This document shows, one piece after another, positions 1 through 7,030 of a stretch of DNA of 59,230 bases. Positions within the stretch are counted from its first letter, which is position 1, and every line of letters begins with the position of its first letter. A program made the translations under genes and the position numbers. The DNA comes from Bacteroidia bacterium (lineage in GTDB: Bacteria; Bacteroidota; Bacteroidia; Cytophagales; Cyclobacteriaceae). The notes beneath the pieces were generated by a model. The model saw only the letters and a program-made list of their open reading frames with translations, was not told the DNA's origin and did no database searches. The DNA lies in contig JAUIAO010000038.1 of assembly GCA_030425425.1 (NCBI GenBank), forward strand, positions 1-59,230, written 5' to 3'.

Positions 1-108
1 CCATTATCAGCCGATGGGAAACTCTGGATAGTACTATCGATCTCTGCATTCAGCAACTCGCAAGATACCATTGCCAAATTCAACAGAATCATAAACGAAA
101 TTCTGTAA
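1..108 (+). CDS. C-terminal end of a possible extracellular solute-binding protein (partial)
   Basis: An open frame enters from the left edge and ends with TAA at 106-108, leaving the last 35 residues. The visible tail (LWIVLSISAFSNSQDTIAKF, then NRIINEIL) has the 'small residues-S-x-x-S-D, then amphipathic helix with K-F-N-x-x-L' pattern seen at the end of family 3 substrate-binding proteins of amino-acid ABC transporters. That assignment rests on the short tail only. No start, signal peptide or binding residues are inside the window. It converges on the ABC permease gene on the other strand, about 100 bases away. Confidence 0.4.
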   Translation, partial: PLSADGKLWIVLSISAFSNSQDTIAKFNRIINEIL

Positions 109-175
109 CTTGACAAAGTAGGACTAACTAATACTTGTATTATTTCATTGTGTAAAACTTCATATATCAGTGAAA

Positions 176-194
176 ATTACCCCAAAAGGGGTAG
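176..194 (-). terminator. Possible terminator of the ABC permease gene
   Basis: TACCCC and GGGGTA (178-183 and 188-193) form a 6-bp stem around AAAA. Read on the minus strand, the hairpin is followed by AATTTTC, a short U-rich tail. It lies 20-35 bases past the stop of the minus-strand permease gene. The stem is short and the tail weak, so this is a candidate only. Confidence 0.35.
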
Positions 195-211
195 GAGTTT
201 CTGACAGGTAA

Positions 212-2644
212 TTATTCATTTCTCAGAGAATGTGCTGGGTTGGTTCTTGCAGCTTTCCAGCTTTGTAAACCCATTGTGAGCCATGCAATGACCACAGCAG
301 ATGTCCCTGCCAGAATAAAAATCCAAGACTGAATTTCAGCTCGATATGCAAAATCATCCAGCCATTGTTGCATCCCATAGTAAGCGATAGGAGCGGCAAT
401 CAGGAAAGAAATAACTACCAGTTTGATGAAATTGAAAGACAGTTTATTGACGATGCTTGTGACAGAAGCTCCAAGTACTTTTCTGATCCCAATTTCTTTT
501 CTTTTCTGCTCTGCTGTAAAGGATGCTAATCCAAACAATCCGAGGCAAGCAATGAAAATGGCTAAAAAGGCGAATACTCCAAAGATCTGTCCGATTTTGT
601 TTTCTGCTGCATACATTCTGTCGAATCGTTCATCGAGGAAACTGGAATCAAATGGCTGACCCGGAGCAAATTCATCCCAAAGGTTTCTCAGGTAAGCAAT
701 TGTTTCGGTGGCATCTTCCGTTTTGATCTTGAATGAGATGTAACCGCTTCTTTTGCCGAGGTGTAGCACTAGACCTTCAATATTTTGCTTCATAGATTTG
801 AAGTGAAAATCTTTGACCACACCGATTACTTTATAACTATCTGCGTAGGTAGAGTCCTCATCACCTCCGATTGTTGAAACATAGCTGCCTACTGGGGTTT
901 CAAAGCCAAATTTTTTCGCTGCAGATTCATTGAGGATCACAGCAGAGCTATCTGATGGGAAATCTCTCGAAAAGTCCCGGCCATCGACAATTTCCATTCC
1001 CAGGGTGTTGATGTAATCATGATCCACCCAATAATTATCCATAATATGTGATCCATTGCCACTGAGAGTTTGACCAGGGAAATAGATCTGATTGTTGTTG
1101 GTGGTATTTACCGGCAGGAAACTTGCAACCGTCGCACTTTTAATTCTCGAATCGCGCAATGCTTCATTCTTATAGGATTGCACATTGTCTTTGAGGATCC
1201 AGGCATCATGAACCATCAATATTTGGTCCTTATCAAAACCGAGTTTCTTGTTTTGGATGAAGTTTAGCTGATTGAAAACGATCATGGTGCCAATGATCAT
1301 GATGATACTGACTGTAAACTGTAATACCACAAGGAAACTACGCAATCCTCCACTTTTCACACCCAAAGTTAATTTTCCTTTTAGAGTCTCCACAGGTTTG
1401 AACTTTGAGAGATAGAAAGCAGGGTAGCTGCCAGCCAGTAATCCCACAGCGAGAGTAATCAGGCCAATCATCATCAGAATTTCTTTAGTAAATAGCTCAG
1501 GTATCAGCAGGTTTTTACCAGACAAGTCATTGAAAAACGGTAGCATCGAAATAGTAATGCCCAGCGCTATGATGGTGCTGATAATGGTGATGAGCATCGC
1601 CTCTGAGATGAATTGACGGATCAGCTGACTTCTGAATGCACCCATGACTTTACGAAGACCAACTTCTTTTGCGCGATTCGCGGAGCGGGCAGTTGCCAGA
1701 TTCATAAAATTGATGCAGGCAAGTATCAGAATGAACAGCCCAATAGCTGAGAAAATATAAACATATTTGATGTCTCCATTGGCCTCCAGCTCACCGAGCT
1801 TATTGGAATAAAGGTGTATATCTCCCAGAGGCATCAGGCTCATCCCGGCCCTGTTGCCCATGGTCACGAAATCATCCAATGACATATTCATGTATTTCTT
1901 TACTTCCGGTCCTAATTTGGATTCAATCAGAGCAGGGAATTTATCTTCCAGTTCATGTGGATTTGTGCCGGCCGCTAGTTTGAGATAGGTGTTGAAATTA
2001 AAACTCATCCAGATTGGAGATTTAGAATCTTCCCGATCCAGCATGGTCATCATAATGTTGTTGTGAAAATGACTGTTTCTGGGCAGGTCTTCATACACCC
2101 CTGTCACTTCATAATCGGTCTTATTATCCAGCACTACAATCTGACCAACGGGATCATCATCTCCGAATATTTTAGTGGCAGTGGTCTGATCCATGACCAA
2201 TGTTTTGGGCCTGGAAAGACAGGTTTCCGGATCTCCTGCGAGTAATTTGATATCCCAAAAAGTGAAGAAATTGGGATCCGCGTGGATGACATTTTCTTCT
2301 TTGAAAGTGAGCTCCTGACCTTTCCTTTTTACAAACCAATTTCCCGTACCTCTGAATCTAAATGCATCTTCAACCTCAGGATAATCAGCAATCATCGTGG
2401 CTGCTGCGGGTGCACTCATCAGTGCAGTAATGAACTCATTGTTGTTGATAGTGCCACTGAAGTCCATTCTGTAGATGTTTTCAGACTTGGAAAGTTCCTT
2501 GTCGTATTTGAATTCATCTACCACGAATAATACAATAAACAGAAAACAGGCAAGCCCAATGGACAATCCAATAATGTTAATTAATGAATAGAATTTATGT
2601 CTTACAAGATTGCGGAAAGCTACGGTCAGGTAGTTACGGATCAT
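212..2644 (-). CDS. MacB/FtsX-type ABC transporter permease, 810 aa
   Basis: Inner-membrane permease of the double-FtsX type common in Bacteroidota, where such proteins serve lipoprotein, peptide or drug export with a separate ATPase. The N-terminus (MIRNYLTVAFRNLVRHKFYS) followed by a hydrophobic helix at about residues 21-42 is the usual start of this family. A large periplasmic MacB-type domain follows, then three helices of the first FtsX domain (about 285-420, with the cytoplasmic EVGLRKVMGA motif). A second periplasmic domain and a second FtsX domain (about 680-800, with the matching EIGIRKVLGA motif) come last. Length and order fit a full-length protein. No ATPase gene is next to it, so the partner must be encoded elsewhere. 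Substrate unknown. Confidence 0.9.
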   Translation of the reverse strand: MIRNYLTVAFRNLVRHKFYSLINIIGLSIGLACFLFIVLFVVDEFKYDKELSKSENIYRMDFSGTINNNEFITALMSAPAAATMIADYPEVEDAFRFRGTGNWFVKRKGQELTFKEENVIHADPNFFTFWDIKLLAGDPETCLSRPKTLVMDQTTATKIFGDDDPVGQIVVLDNKTDYEVTGVYEDLPRNSHFHNNIMMTMLDREDSKSPIWMSFNFNTYLKLAAGTNPHELEDKFPALIESKLGPEVKKYMNMSLDDFVTMGNRAGMSLMPLGDIHLYSNKLGELEANGDIKYVYIFSAIGLFILILACINFMNLATARSANRAKEVGLRKVMGAFRSQLIRQFISEAMLITIISTIIALGITISMLPFFNDLSGKNLLIPELFTKEILMMIGLITLAVGLLAGSYPAFYLSKFKPVETLKGKLTLGVKSGGLRSFLVVLQFTVSIIMIIGTMIVFNQLNFIQNKKLGFDKDQILMVHDAWILKDNVQSYKNEALRDSRIKSATVASFLPVNTTNNNQIYFPGQTLSGNGSHIMDNYWVDHDYINTLGMEIVDGRDFSRDFPSDSSAVILNESAAKKFGFETPVGSYVSTIGGDEDSTYADSYKVIGVVKDFHFKSMKQNIEGLVLHLGKRSGYISFKIKTEDATETIAYLRNLWDEFAPGQPFDSSFLDERFDRMYAAENKIGQIFGVFAFLAIFIACLGLFGLASFTAEQKRKEIGIRKVLGASVTSIVNKLSFNFIKLVVISFLIAAPIAYYGMQQWLDDFAYRAEIQSWIFILAGTSAVVIAWLTMGLQSWKAARTNPAHSLRNE

Positions 2645-2720
2645 AAGTTAGCGTGTTGAATGTCGAGCGAATTGATTTTGATAATAGATGTGATTTAGCT
2701 AGCAAAGGTTGCATAAGATA

Positions 2721-2748
2721 AAAAAAAGCGCTCAAATGAACGCTTTTT
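2721..2748 (-). terminator. Bidirectional-looking terminator hairpin
   Basis: AAAAAGCG and CGCTTTTT enclose a second short palindrome (TCA..TGA), giving a stem flanked by A-run and T-run on opposite sides, so it can work on either strand. It lies between the stop of the minus-strand DUF1801 operon at 2932 and the start of the permease gene at 2644, so it most likely ends the operon transcript. The rest of 2645-2931 shows no gene. Confidence 0.6.
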
Positions 2749-2931
2749 CCTCACCGCTAACTATAAATTAGGTCGATAATCTTCGTGACCTGAATTCCAC
2801 TGACCGCTATCCACTTCAATCAGATTCCTCCAGGCCACTACGATTATTAAATCCACTCGTGTAACTTATTTGGCTCGAACTTAGAGCTTGAATCTGGAGA
2901 AATTCTGGATAGGGGGAAACCAGGTTAAATG

Positions 2932-3390
2932 CTATCGATTAGAAATACTCTTTTCGTAGATTTCTATCCATCGCTCAGGAGTCATTTTAGAGCAAAGTTC
3001 TCCGATAAGTTCTAATGGGAGATTTTCTGGTTTTTTGAACCGGATACAGCTTTTGCCCATGTCCAGTTTGGTCTTCATGTGGTTGGGGTATTCAGTTGTA
3101 AACCAATTGAGCAACTCTGTATCGGCATAGATGCCCATATGATAGAATGCGATGAAGTTTTTTTGTGAAGCAATATTGATAAACGGAAGAGGGAGTTTTG
3201 GATCTACATGATATCCATTCGGGTAGAGAGAATGAGGAACTACATACCCGATCATTCCATAGATCATTTCTTCGTGAAATCCGGGAGGGAGGTTTTTTCG
3301 AATAGTATCTCGAAGTGCTCGCATAGGTGCTTGTCTTTCCTGCGGTATTTTTTGGAGATATTCGTCCGGTGTGTTGGCTTCTATTTTCAT
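2932..3390 (-). CDS. DUF1801-type (YdhG-like) protein, 152 aa
   Basis: A compact soluble protein matching the DUF1801 pattern: a start of the type 'T-P-x-E-Y-L-x-x-I-P-x-x-R', a central 'MIYGMIGYVVPHSLYPNGYH' segment with aromatic and glycine residues, 'FIAFYHMGIY', and a closing 'MGKSCIRFKK' strand. Members are small, of unknown biochemical function, with a fold related to the YdhG/frataxin-like group. The start overlaps the stop of the kinase gene upstream by 4 bases, so it is the third gene of a regulator-kinase-DUF1801 operon and probably translationally coupled. What it does for the signalling pair is not visible from sequence. Confidence 0.75.
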   Translation of the reverse strand: MKIEANTPDEYLQKIPQERQAPMRALRDTIRKNLPPGFHEEMIYGMIGYVVPHSLYPNGYHVDPKLPLPFINIASQKNFIAFYHMGIYADTELLNWFTTEYPNHMKTKLDMGKSCIRFKKPENLPLELIGELCSKMTPERWIEIYEKSISNR

Positions 3391-4664
3391 AGGTTTTTTT
3401 TAGGGTTAAATTGAATGGAAATTTTATGATTTGGTTCCTGGTAGGTATAGGATACATGAAAACCGTAATGATCGGCGATCCGCTTCACAATGGCTAATCC
3501 CAGACCAGTAGATTCAGCGCTTGACGATGACTTTTTGAATCGCTCGAATAATTGATCTACCGGGACCTGTGGAGGTTTTCCCGGGTTTTGAATACTGATA
3601 GATTGATTGGCTATCGCAATGGAGATACTTCCATTTTGCACATTGTGCTTGATGGCATTATTCAATAAGTTATTAATCATGAGATACAATAAGTCTCCAT
3701 TGATGTCCAGGTAGGTTTGGTCATTTTGAGACCATTCCACGTTGATATTCTTGATTTCGAGAAGCTCTTGTAGCGCATCGATTCTGCGATGTACATATGC
3801 ATTCAAGTCGATCCGTTCTACGCTCGGAAACTGGTGGTTGTCAATTTTGGTGAGCGTAGAGAGCCCTTCTTTCAGTCTGGCAAGTCTGCCGGCCGCTTCG
3901 TAGATTTTGGATAGTTCCCGCATGTGTTTTTCCTCCAGCGGCTCTTGCAGCAAGACCTCCGCTTTGTTTTTGATGATGGCTAAAGGCGTCTGTATTTCGT
4001 GCGACGTGTTTTCGGTGTATTCCTTCAGCGTACGATAGTCTTTCATGCTTTTATTGACCATCTGCTCCAATACATCTCCCAGCTTATTAAATTCATCTAC
4101 ATTGGACTTCTCCAGCTCCAGTGAGTGCGGTTGGGTAATATTAAAATCTCGCAAGTGCTCTATGATCTGATGAAAAGGAGACCATAGTTTAGAAAAGATG
4201 ATACGATTGAGCAATCCCAATACCAGCACCAGCACGATCATTAATCCAATCATGATCTCGCTTACACCCTCTATCAGATCCTGATTGGGCAACAGAGATT
4301 TGGAAATGGTGATGATGTAATGCTTATCTTTTATCTCGGAAGAAAACTTCAATTGACGGAAGGGCAGCTCCTTTTTCTCATACGGGTCATACATGACCGT
4401 ATCATGGAGCACAGGACTCAAATTCGCATCAAAAGCCACCTCCTCCAGTTCTATGACATCCCCAATGTTGAGATAATAAGTTTTTTCGAGGTTGGAGTAA
4501 TTGTTGAGTTCGTAGATGAGCTGATCCTGCTCAGCATATAGCTTTTCATTGAACTCATGATTGATGATGGACTTCATCACGAAGTATGCTGCCAGGCTCC
4601 CGATCATAAACACCAATATGAGAGCAGACAGATACAGCCTGTTGGCTATGGCGATTAGTTTCAA
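3387..4664 (-). CDS. Two-transmembrane sensor histidine kinase (OmpR partner type), 425 aa
   Basis: Membrane sensor kinase. Transmembrane segment 1 is about residues 12-34, a short extracytoplasmic domain runs to about 130, and transmembrane segment 2 is about 131-155. The HisKA dimerisation helix contains the phospho-acceptor in SHEIQTP (His222). The HATPase domain has an N-box (NLLNNAIKHN), a glycine stretch (QNPGKPP) and a second glycine box (STGLGLAIV). The segment between TM2 and HisKA is short, without PAS or GAF. The gene overlaps the response-regulator gene upstream and the DUF1801 gene downstream by 4 bases each, so the three are one operon and the kinase very likely phosphorylates the adjacent regulator. 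The signal sensed is unknown. Confidence 0.92.
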   Translation of the reverse strand: MKLIAIANRLYLSALILVFMIGSLAAYFVMKSIINHEFNEKLYAEQDQLIYELNNYSNLEKTYYLNIGDVIELEEVAFDANLSPVLHDTVMYDPYEKKELPFRQLKFSSEIKDKHYIITISKSLLPNQDLIEGVSEIMIGLMIVLVLVLGLLNRIIFSKLWSPFHQIIEHLRDFNITQPHSLELEKSNVDEFNKLGDVLEQMVNKSMKDYRTLKEYTENTSHEIQTPLAIIKNKAEVLLQEPLEEKHMRELSKIYEAAGRLARLKEGLSTLTKIDNHQFPSVERIDLNAYVHRRIDALQELLEIKNINVEWSQNDQTYLDINGDLLYLMINNLLNNAIKHNVQNGSISIAIANQSISIQNPGKPPQVPVDQLFERFKKSSSSAESTGLGLAIVKRIADHYGFHVSYTYQEPNHKISIQFNPKKNL

Positions 4665-5338
4665 TGCCTGGTAAATTTATATCCCACACCATATACCGTT
4701 TCTATGTAATCATTGCCACCTGCTTTTTCGATTTTTTTACGTAGGTTTTTGAGATGAGAGTAAATGAAGTCAAACGAATCGGCCATGTCCATATCATCTC
4801 CCCAGAGGTGCTCAGCAATTGATTCTTTGGTGATCACACGGTTTTGATTAGATACGAAGTAGAGTAGTAAGTCAAATTCTTTTTTGGTTAATGACAATGA
4901 TTGATCATTGATCATTACGTTTCGTTCGTATGGATTGATGCTGATCTCATTGAACATAATGTCGTTCTGAGCTTCAAAGTTTCTTCTGCGGATGACTGCT
5001 TTCACCCGAGCGTTGAGTTCTGAGAGGTCAAAGGGCTTTGGCAAGTAGTCGTCCGCACCAATATCCAGACCCTTGATGCGATCCTCAATTGAGTTTTTGG
5101 CTGAAATAATAATTATTCCTGAAGAGGATTTGATTTGCTTGAGTGTTTCGATCACATCCAGCCCGCTACCATCGGGTAAGGTGATATCTACGATCACACA
5201 GTCATATTTATAGACCCACGCCTTTTCATGGGCTTTGGCGAAGTTATCTACCCATTCGCAGTGGTAACCTTCCTTCTGCAGGTAAGAGAGAATAGATTCC
5301 GCAAGAGTAGATTCGTCTTCTATTAGGAGGATGTTCAT
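4661..5338 (-). CDS. OmpR/PhoB-family response regulator
   Basis: Receiver domain plus winged-helix DNA-binding domain. The acidic pair is in LIEDE, the phospho-acceptor Asp in VIVDITLPDGSG (Asp51 counted from this start), the conserved Lys in YLPKPF. The C-terminal Trans_reg_C domain carries LTKKEFDLLLYF and ends in a wing with ETVYGVGYKF. The start at 5338 (MNILLIEDE) is the family-typical one; an in-frame ATG at 5359 would add seven residues and cannot be excluded. It is the first gene of a minus-strand operon with its cognate kinase (4-base overlap). The 420 bases upstream (5360-5779) hold its promoter region and a family A repeat; I see no clear -7 box. Confidence 0.92.
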   Translation of the reverse strand: MNILLIEDESTLAESILSYLQKEGYHCEWVDNFAKAHEKAWVYKYDCVIVDITLPDGSGLDVIETLKQIKSSSGIIIISAKNSIEDRIKGLDIGADDYLPKPFDLSELNARVKAVIRRRNFEAQNDIMFNEISINPYERNVMINDQSLSLTKKEFDLLLYFVSNQNRVITKESIAEHLWGDDMDMADSFDFIYSHLKNLRKKIEKAGGNDYIETVYGVGYKFTRH

Positions 5339-5570
5339 TTTACGAGGTATTTCATTCAAAGAAAACCATTTTCAGATTAATTATTTGTTCAATGATTTAG
5401 ATTCTTGAACGTGGGGCAATTTTGAGAATTTTGTTAGCTCAGCCAGGTTGATGTTCATATCTAATTGGTTGCAGCTATTACGGATAGTCAAAGTACAGAA
5501 GTAATTGTTTTGTAATCAGCAAATCGTGGGATAGTTTCATAAACATATAAATTTTGGTGGATAAGATAAT

Positions 5571-5665
5571 TTTTTCGCCAGGGATTGTGTCCTCACAACC
5601 CAATAGTGGTTTCGATTAGTGGGACACTAATCGAGGCGAAAATAGTGGTTTCGATTAGAGAGGAA
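5571..5665 (+). repeat. Family A palindromic repeat, copy 1 plus a partial second copy
   Basis: About 72 bases bounded by TTTTTCGCC (5572-5579) and GGCGAAAA, with internal CCTCAC and TCGATTAGTG/CACTAATCGA arms. It is directly followed by a duplicated stretch, TAGTGGTTTCGATTAG, that decays after about 20 bases. The same element recurs in the same orientation at 6314-6387 and 6948-7018. Between 5360 and 5570 no gene or other clear signal was found. Confidence 0.8.
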
Positions 5666-5779
5666 ACAAATCAAAGGGAATATAATTAGCAAAGCTCGGA
5701 GGACACATTGCTATACAAAAGCGGTTGAATTCATTTCCTTGTTTAGATACTCTCATCTCAACTCATTAACTTTATAGTT

Positions 5780-6007
5780 ATGAACGTCAAGGAAAGAATT
5801 AAGCAACGAGTTAACGATATCAACGACCCAAGATTACTGGACGAATTACTGAAGGCCGTAGAACTTGAATATGAAATCGAGCAAATAGATCAATTAACAG
5901 ACATTGAAAAAAATGCAATAGACGAGGGAATTTCTGATGCTGAACTTGGCAATCTCCACTCCAATTCAGAAGCAAGGGAACTGGTAAAAGAATGGCTAAA
6001 AAAATAA
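5780..6007 (+). CDS. Addiction-module antitoxin, 75 aa
   Basis: A small acidic, helical protein (starts MNVKERIKQRVNDINDPRLL) resembling short antitoxins that accompany RelE/ParE toxins. The N-terminal half resembles the RelB/ParD-like partners with a short helical dimerisation segment. The C-terminal tail (SNSEARELVKEWLKK) is the part expected to wrap the toxin. It overlaps the toxin gene by 16 bases, the classic antitoxin-first arrangement that keeps stoichiometry by coupled translation. Such antitoxins usually repress their own operon; no clear operator palindrome was seen immediately upstream. The pair sits between two family A repeats, suggesting acquired DNA. Confidence 0.8.
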   Translation: MNVKERIKQRVNDINDPRLLDELLKAVELEYEIEQIDQLTDIEKNAIDEGISDAELGNLHSNSEARELVKEWLKK

Positions 6008-6285
6008 GATGGACAACTCGATCCATTGCTGATCGAACGGACATTTACAAATATTGGCTTGAACGTAATCAATCTGACTCATATCCCGAAAAACTTGAAC
6101 AAATGTTTGAAAAATCAGCGGAACTAATTGAGAACTTTCCAAATATCGGAATACCAACAGACTATCGAAATGTATATTCAAAAGTTGTCCGGGACTATAA
6201 GATATTCTATCGTATTGAACCTAATGAAATCCAAATATTGAGAGTTTGGGATACTCGTCAACACCCTGATTCAACTGGATTGTAA
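5992..6285 (+). CDS. RelE/ParE-family toxin, 97 aa
   Basis: Matches the ParE/RelE superfamily in length and pattern. It has a basic start (MAKKIRWTTRSIADRTDIYKY), central 'ELIENFPNIGIP', a strand pair with VVRDYKIFYRI, and the closing 'IQILRVWDTRQHP', where ParE-type toxins carry 'I-x-R-V-x-x-x-R-Q-D-P'. ParE members poison DNA gyrase and RelE members cleave mRNA at the ribosome; the RxxRQ ending favours the ParE side, but this is inference. It is encoded just behind, and overlapping, its antitoxin. A family A repeat begins 29 bases after the stop. Confidence 0.87.
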   Translation: MAKKIRWTTRSIADRTDIYKYWLERNQSDSYPEKLEQMFEKSAELIENFPNIGIPTDYRNVYSKVVRDYKIFYRIEPNEIQILRVWDTRQHPDSTGL

Positions 6286-6313
6286 AACGAAAACCTAACA
6301 TTCACTAACAGAT

Positions 6314-6387
6314 ATTTTTCACCTGGGGTTGCGTCCTCACAATCTAGTCGTGGTTTCGATTAGTGAGGACACTAATCGAGGCGAAAA
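6314..6387 (+). repeat. Family A palindromic repeat, copy 2
   Basis: Ends TTTTTCACC and GGCGAAAAA. Two helices compete: GCGTCCTCAC (6331-6340) with GTGAGGACAC (6363-6372), or TCGATTAGTG (6356-6365) with CACTAATCGA (6370-6379). GTG and CAC at the centre belong to both, so both cannot form together. It lies between the toxin stop and the next gene. There is no downstream T-run on the plus strand, so it is not a standard terminator. Confidence 0.85.
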
Positions 6388-6445
6388 AAGTTCTAAAAGT
6401 ATTGCAATTAAGATTCATATAAGTTGCATTTTTAGGAATCGGTCA

Positions 6446-6934
6446 ATGTTTTGTACTTTTAGAATGGTTTCTGATCAGACGAAATTACTTGCTCTTTCCA
6501 TATCTGTAGTTTTCAGTTTTGTGCTTATACTGGATATGCTCGTAGGACTTGACTCTTCTTATGAAGTTGTGACACGCTTCAAAATTCAAGATGGAGGAAG
6601 GTATCCGGTATTTGGAATTTATACAGACAAGGGGGAGTATCCAACGACCAAATCAATTATTGGGACGGTGGGAGCAGGTGATTCAATACAGATATTTAAA
6701 ACTAAAATACTTGGAGAATTGACTCACCTAAAAATTTCAGAAAGGATTGTAAGAAATGAGACTTTTTCTGTTTACAACTATTTTGGTTTTTTTCCTATAG
6801 TGTGTATTCTGAGTACGCTTTTAGCTATAATTTTCAGAAAAAGGAACCAAGAAAAATATGATACCTTTTTGATAATTTCCACCTTGATTCTTTTTTATTT
6901 GACTATTTCGATTTTCTCTAATAACTCAATATAA
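6446..6934 (+). CDS. Hypothetical small membrane protein, 162 aa
   Basis: Not recognised. Three hydrophobic segments are visible: one near the N-terminus (LLALSISVVFSFVLILDML) and two near the C-terminus (YFGFFPIVCILSTLLAII and FLIISTLILFYLTISIF). A soluble stretch of about 75 residues lies between the first two and is probably extracytoplasmic. The chosen ATG has AGGA eight bases upstream; an in-frame ATG at 6464 is an alternative. The frame is open further upstream but would run through repeat copy 2, so longer starts are unlikely. The gene lies between family A repeats 2 and 3, converges on the sensor-kinase gene at 7031, and is AT-richer than its neighbours, consistent with acquired cargo. 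Confidence 0.6.
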   Translation: MFCTFRMVSDQTKLLALSISVVFSFVLILDMLVGLDSSYEVVTRFKIQDGGRYPVFGIYTDKGEYPTTKSIIGTVGAGDSIQIFKTKILGELTHLKISERIVRNETFSVYNYFGFFPIVCILSTLLAIIFRKRNQEKYDTFLIISTLILFYLTISIFSNNSI

Positions 6935-6947
6935 GAAGCGCAAGAGC

Positions 6948-7018
6948 ATTTTACCCTGTGTTGCGTCCTCACTATCCGGTAGTGGTTTCGATTAGTGAAG
7001 ACACTAATCGAGGCGAAA
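6948..7018 (+). repeat. Family A palindromic repeat, copy 3
   Basis: Same orientation as copies 1 and 2: GCGTCCTCAC at 6963-6972, GTGAAGACAC at 6995-7004, and the TCGATTAGTG/CACTAATCGA hairpin. The left terminus is degenerate (TTTTACCC). It fills the gap between two convergent genes (stops at 6934 and 7031). Confidence 0.85.
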
Positions 7019-7030
7019 GAATTAATTCCC

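Noticed and set aside
3092-3457. Second minus-strand frame overlapping the DUF1801 gene
   Set aside because: Overlaps a well-supported gene almost fully and has no domain signal.
6314-6387. Family A repeat as a simple intrinsic terminator
   Set aside because: No T-run follows the hairpin on the plus strand; the T-run is on the outer 5' side only.
6329-6445. Longer N-terminus of the small membrane protein starting in the family A repeat
   Set aside because: It would be encoded by repeat DNA and lacks any membrane or signal pattern; the ATG at 6446 has AGGA in position.
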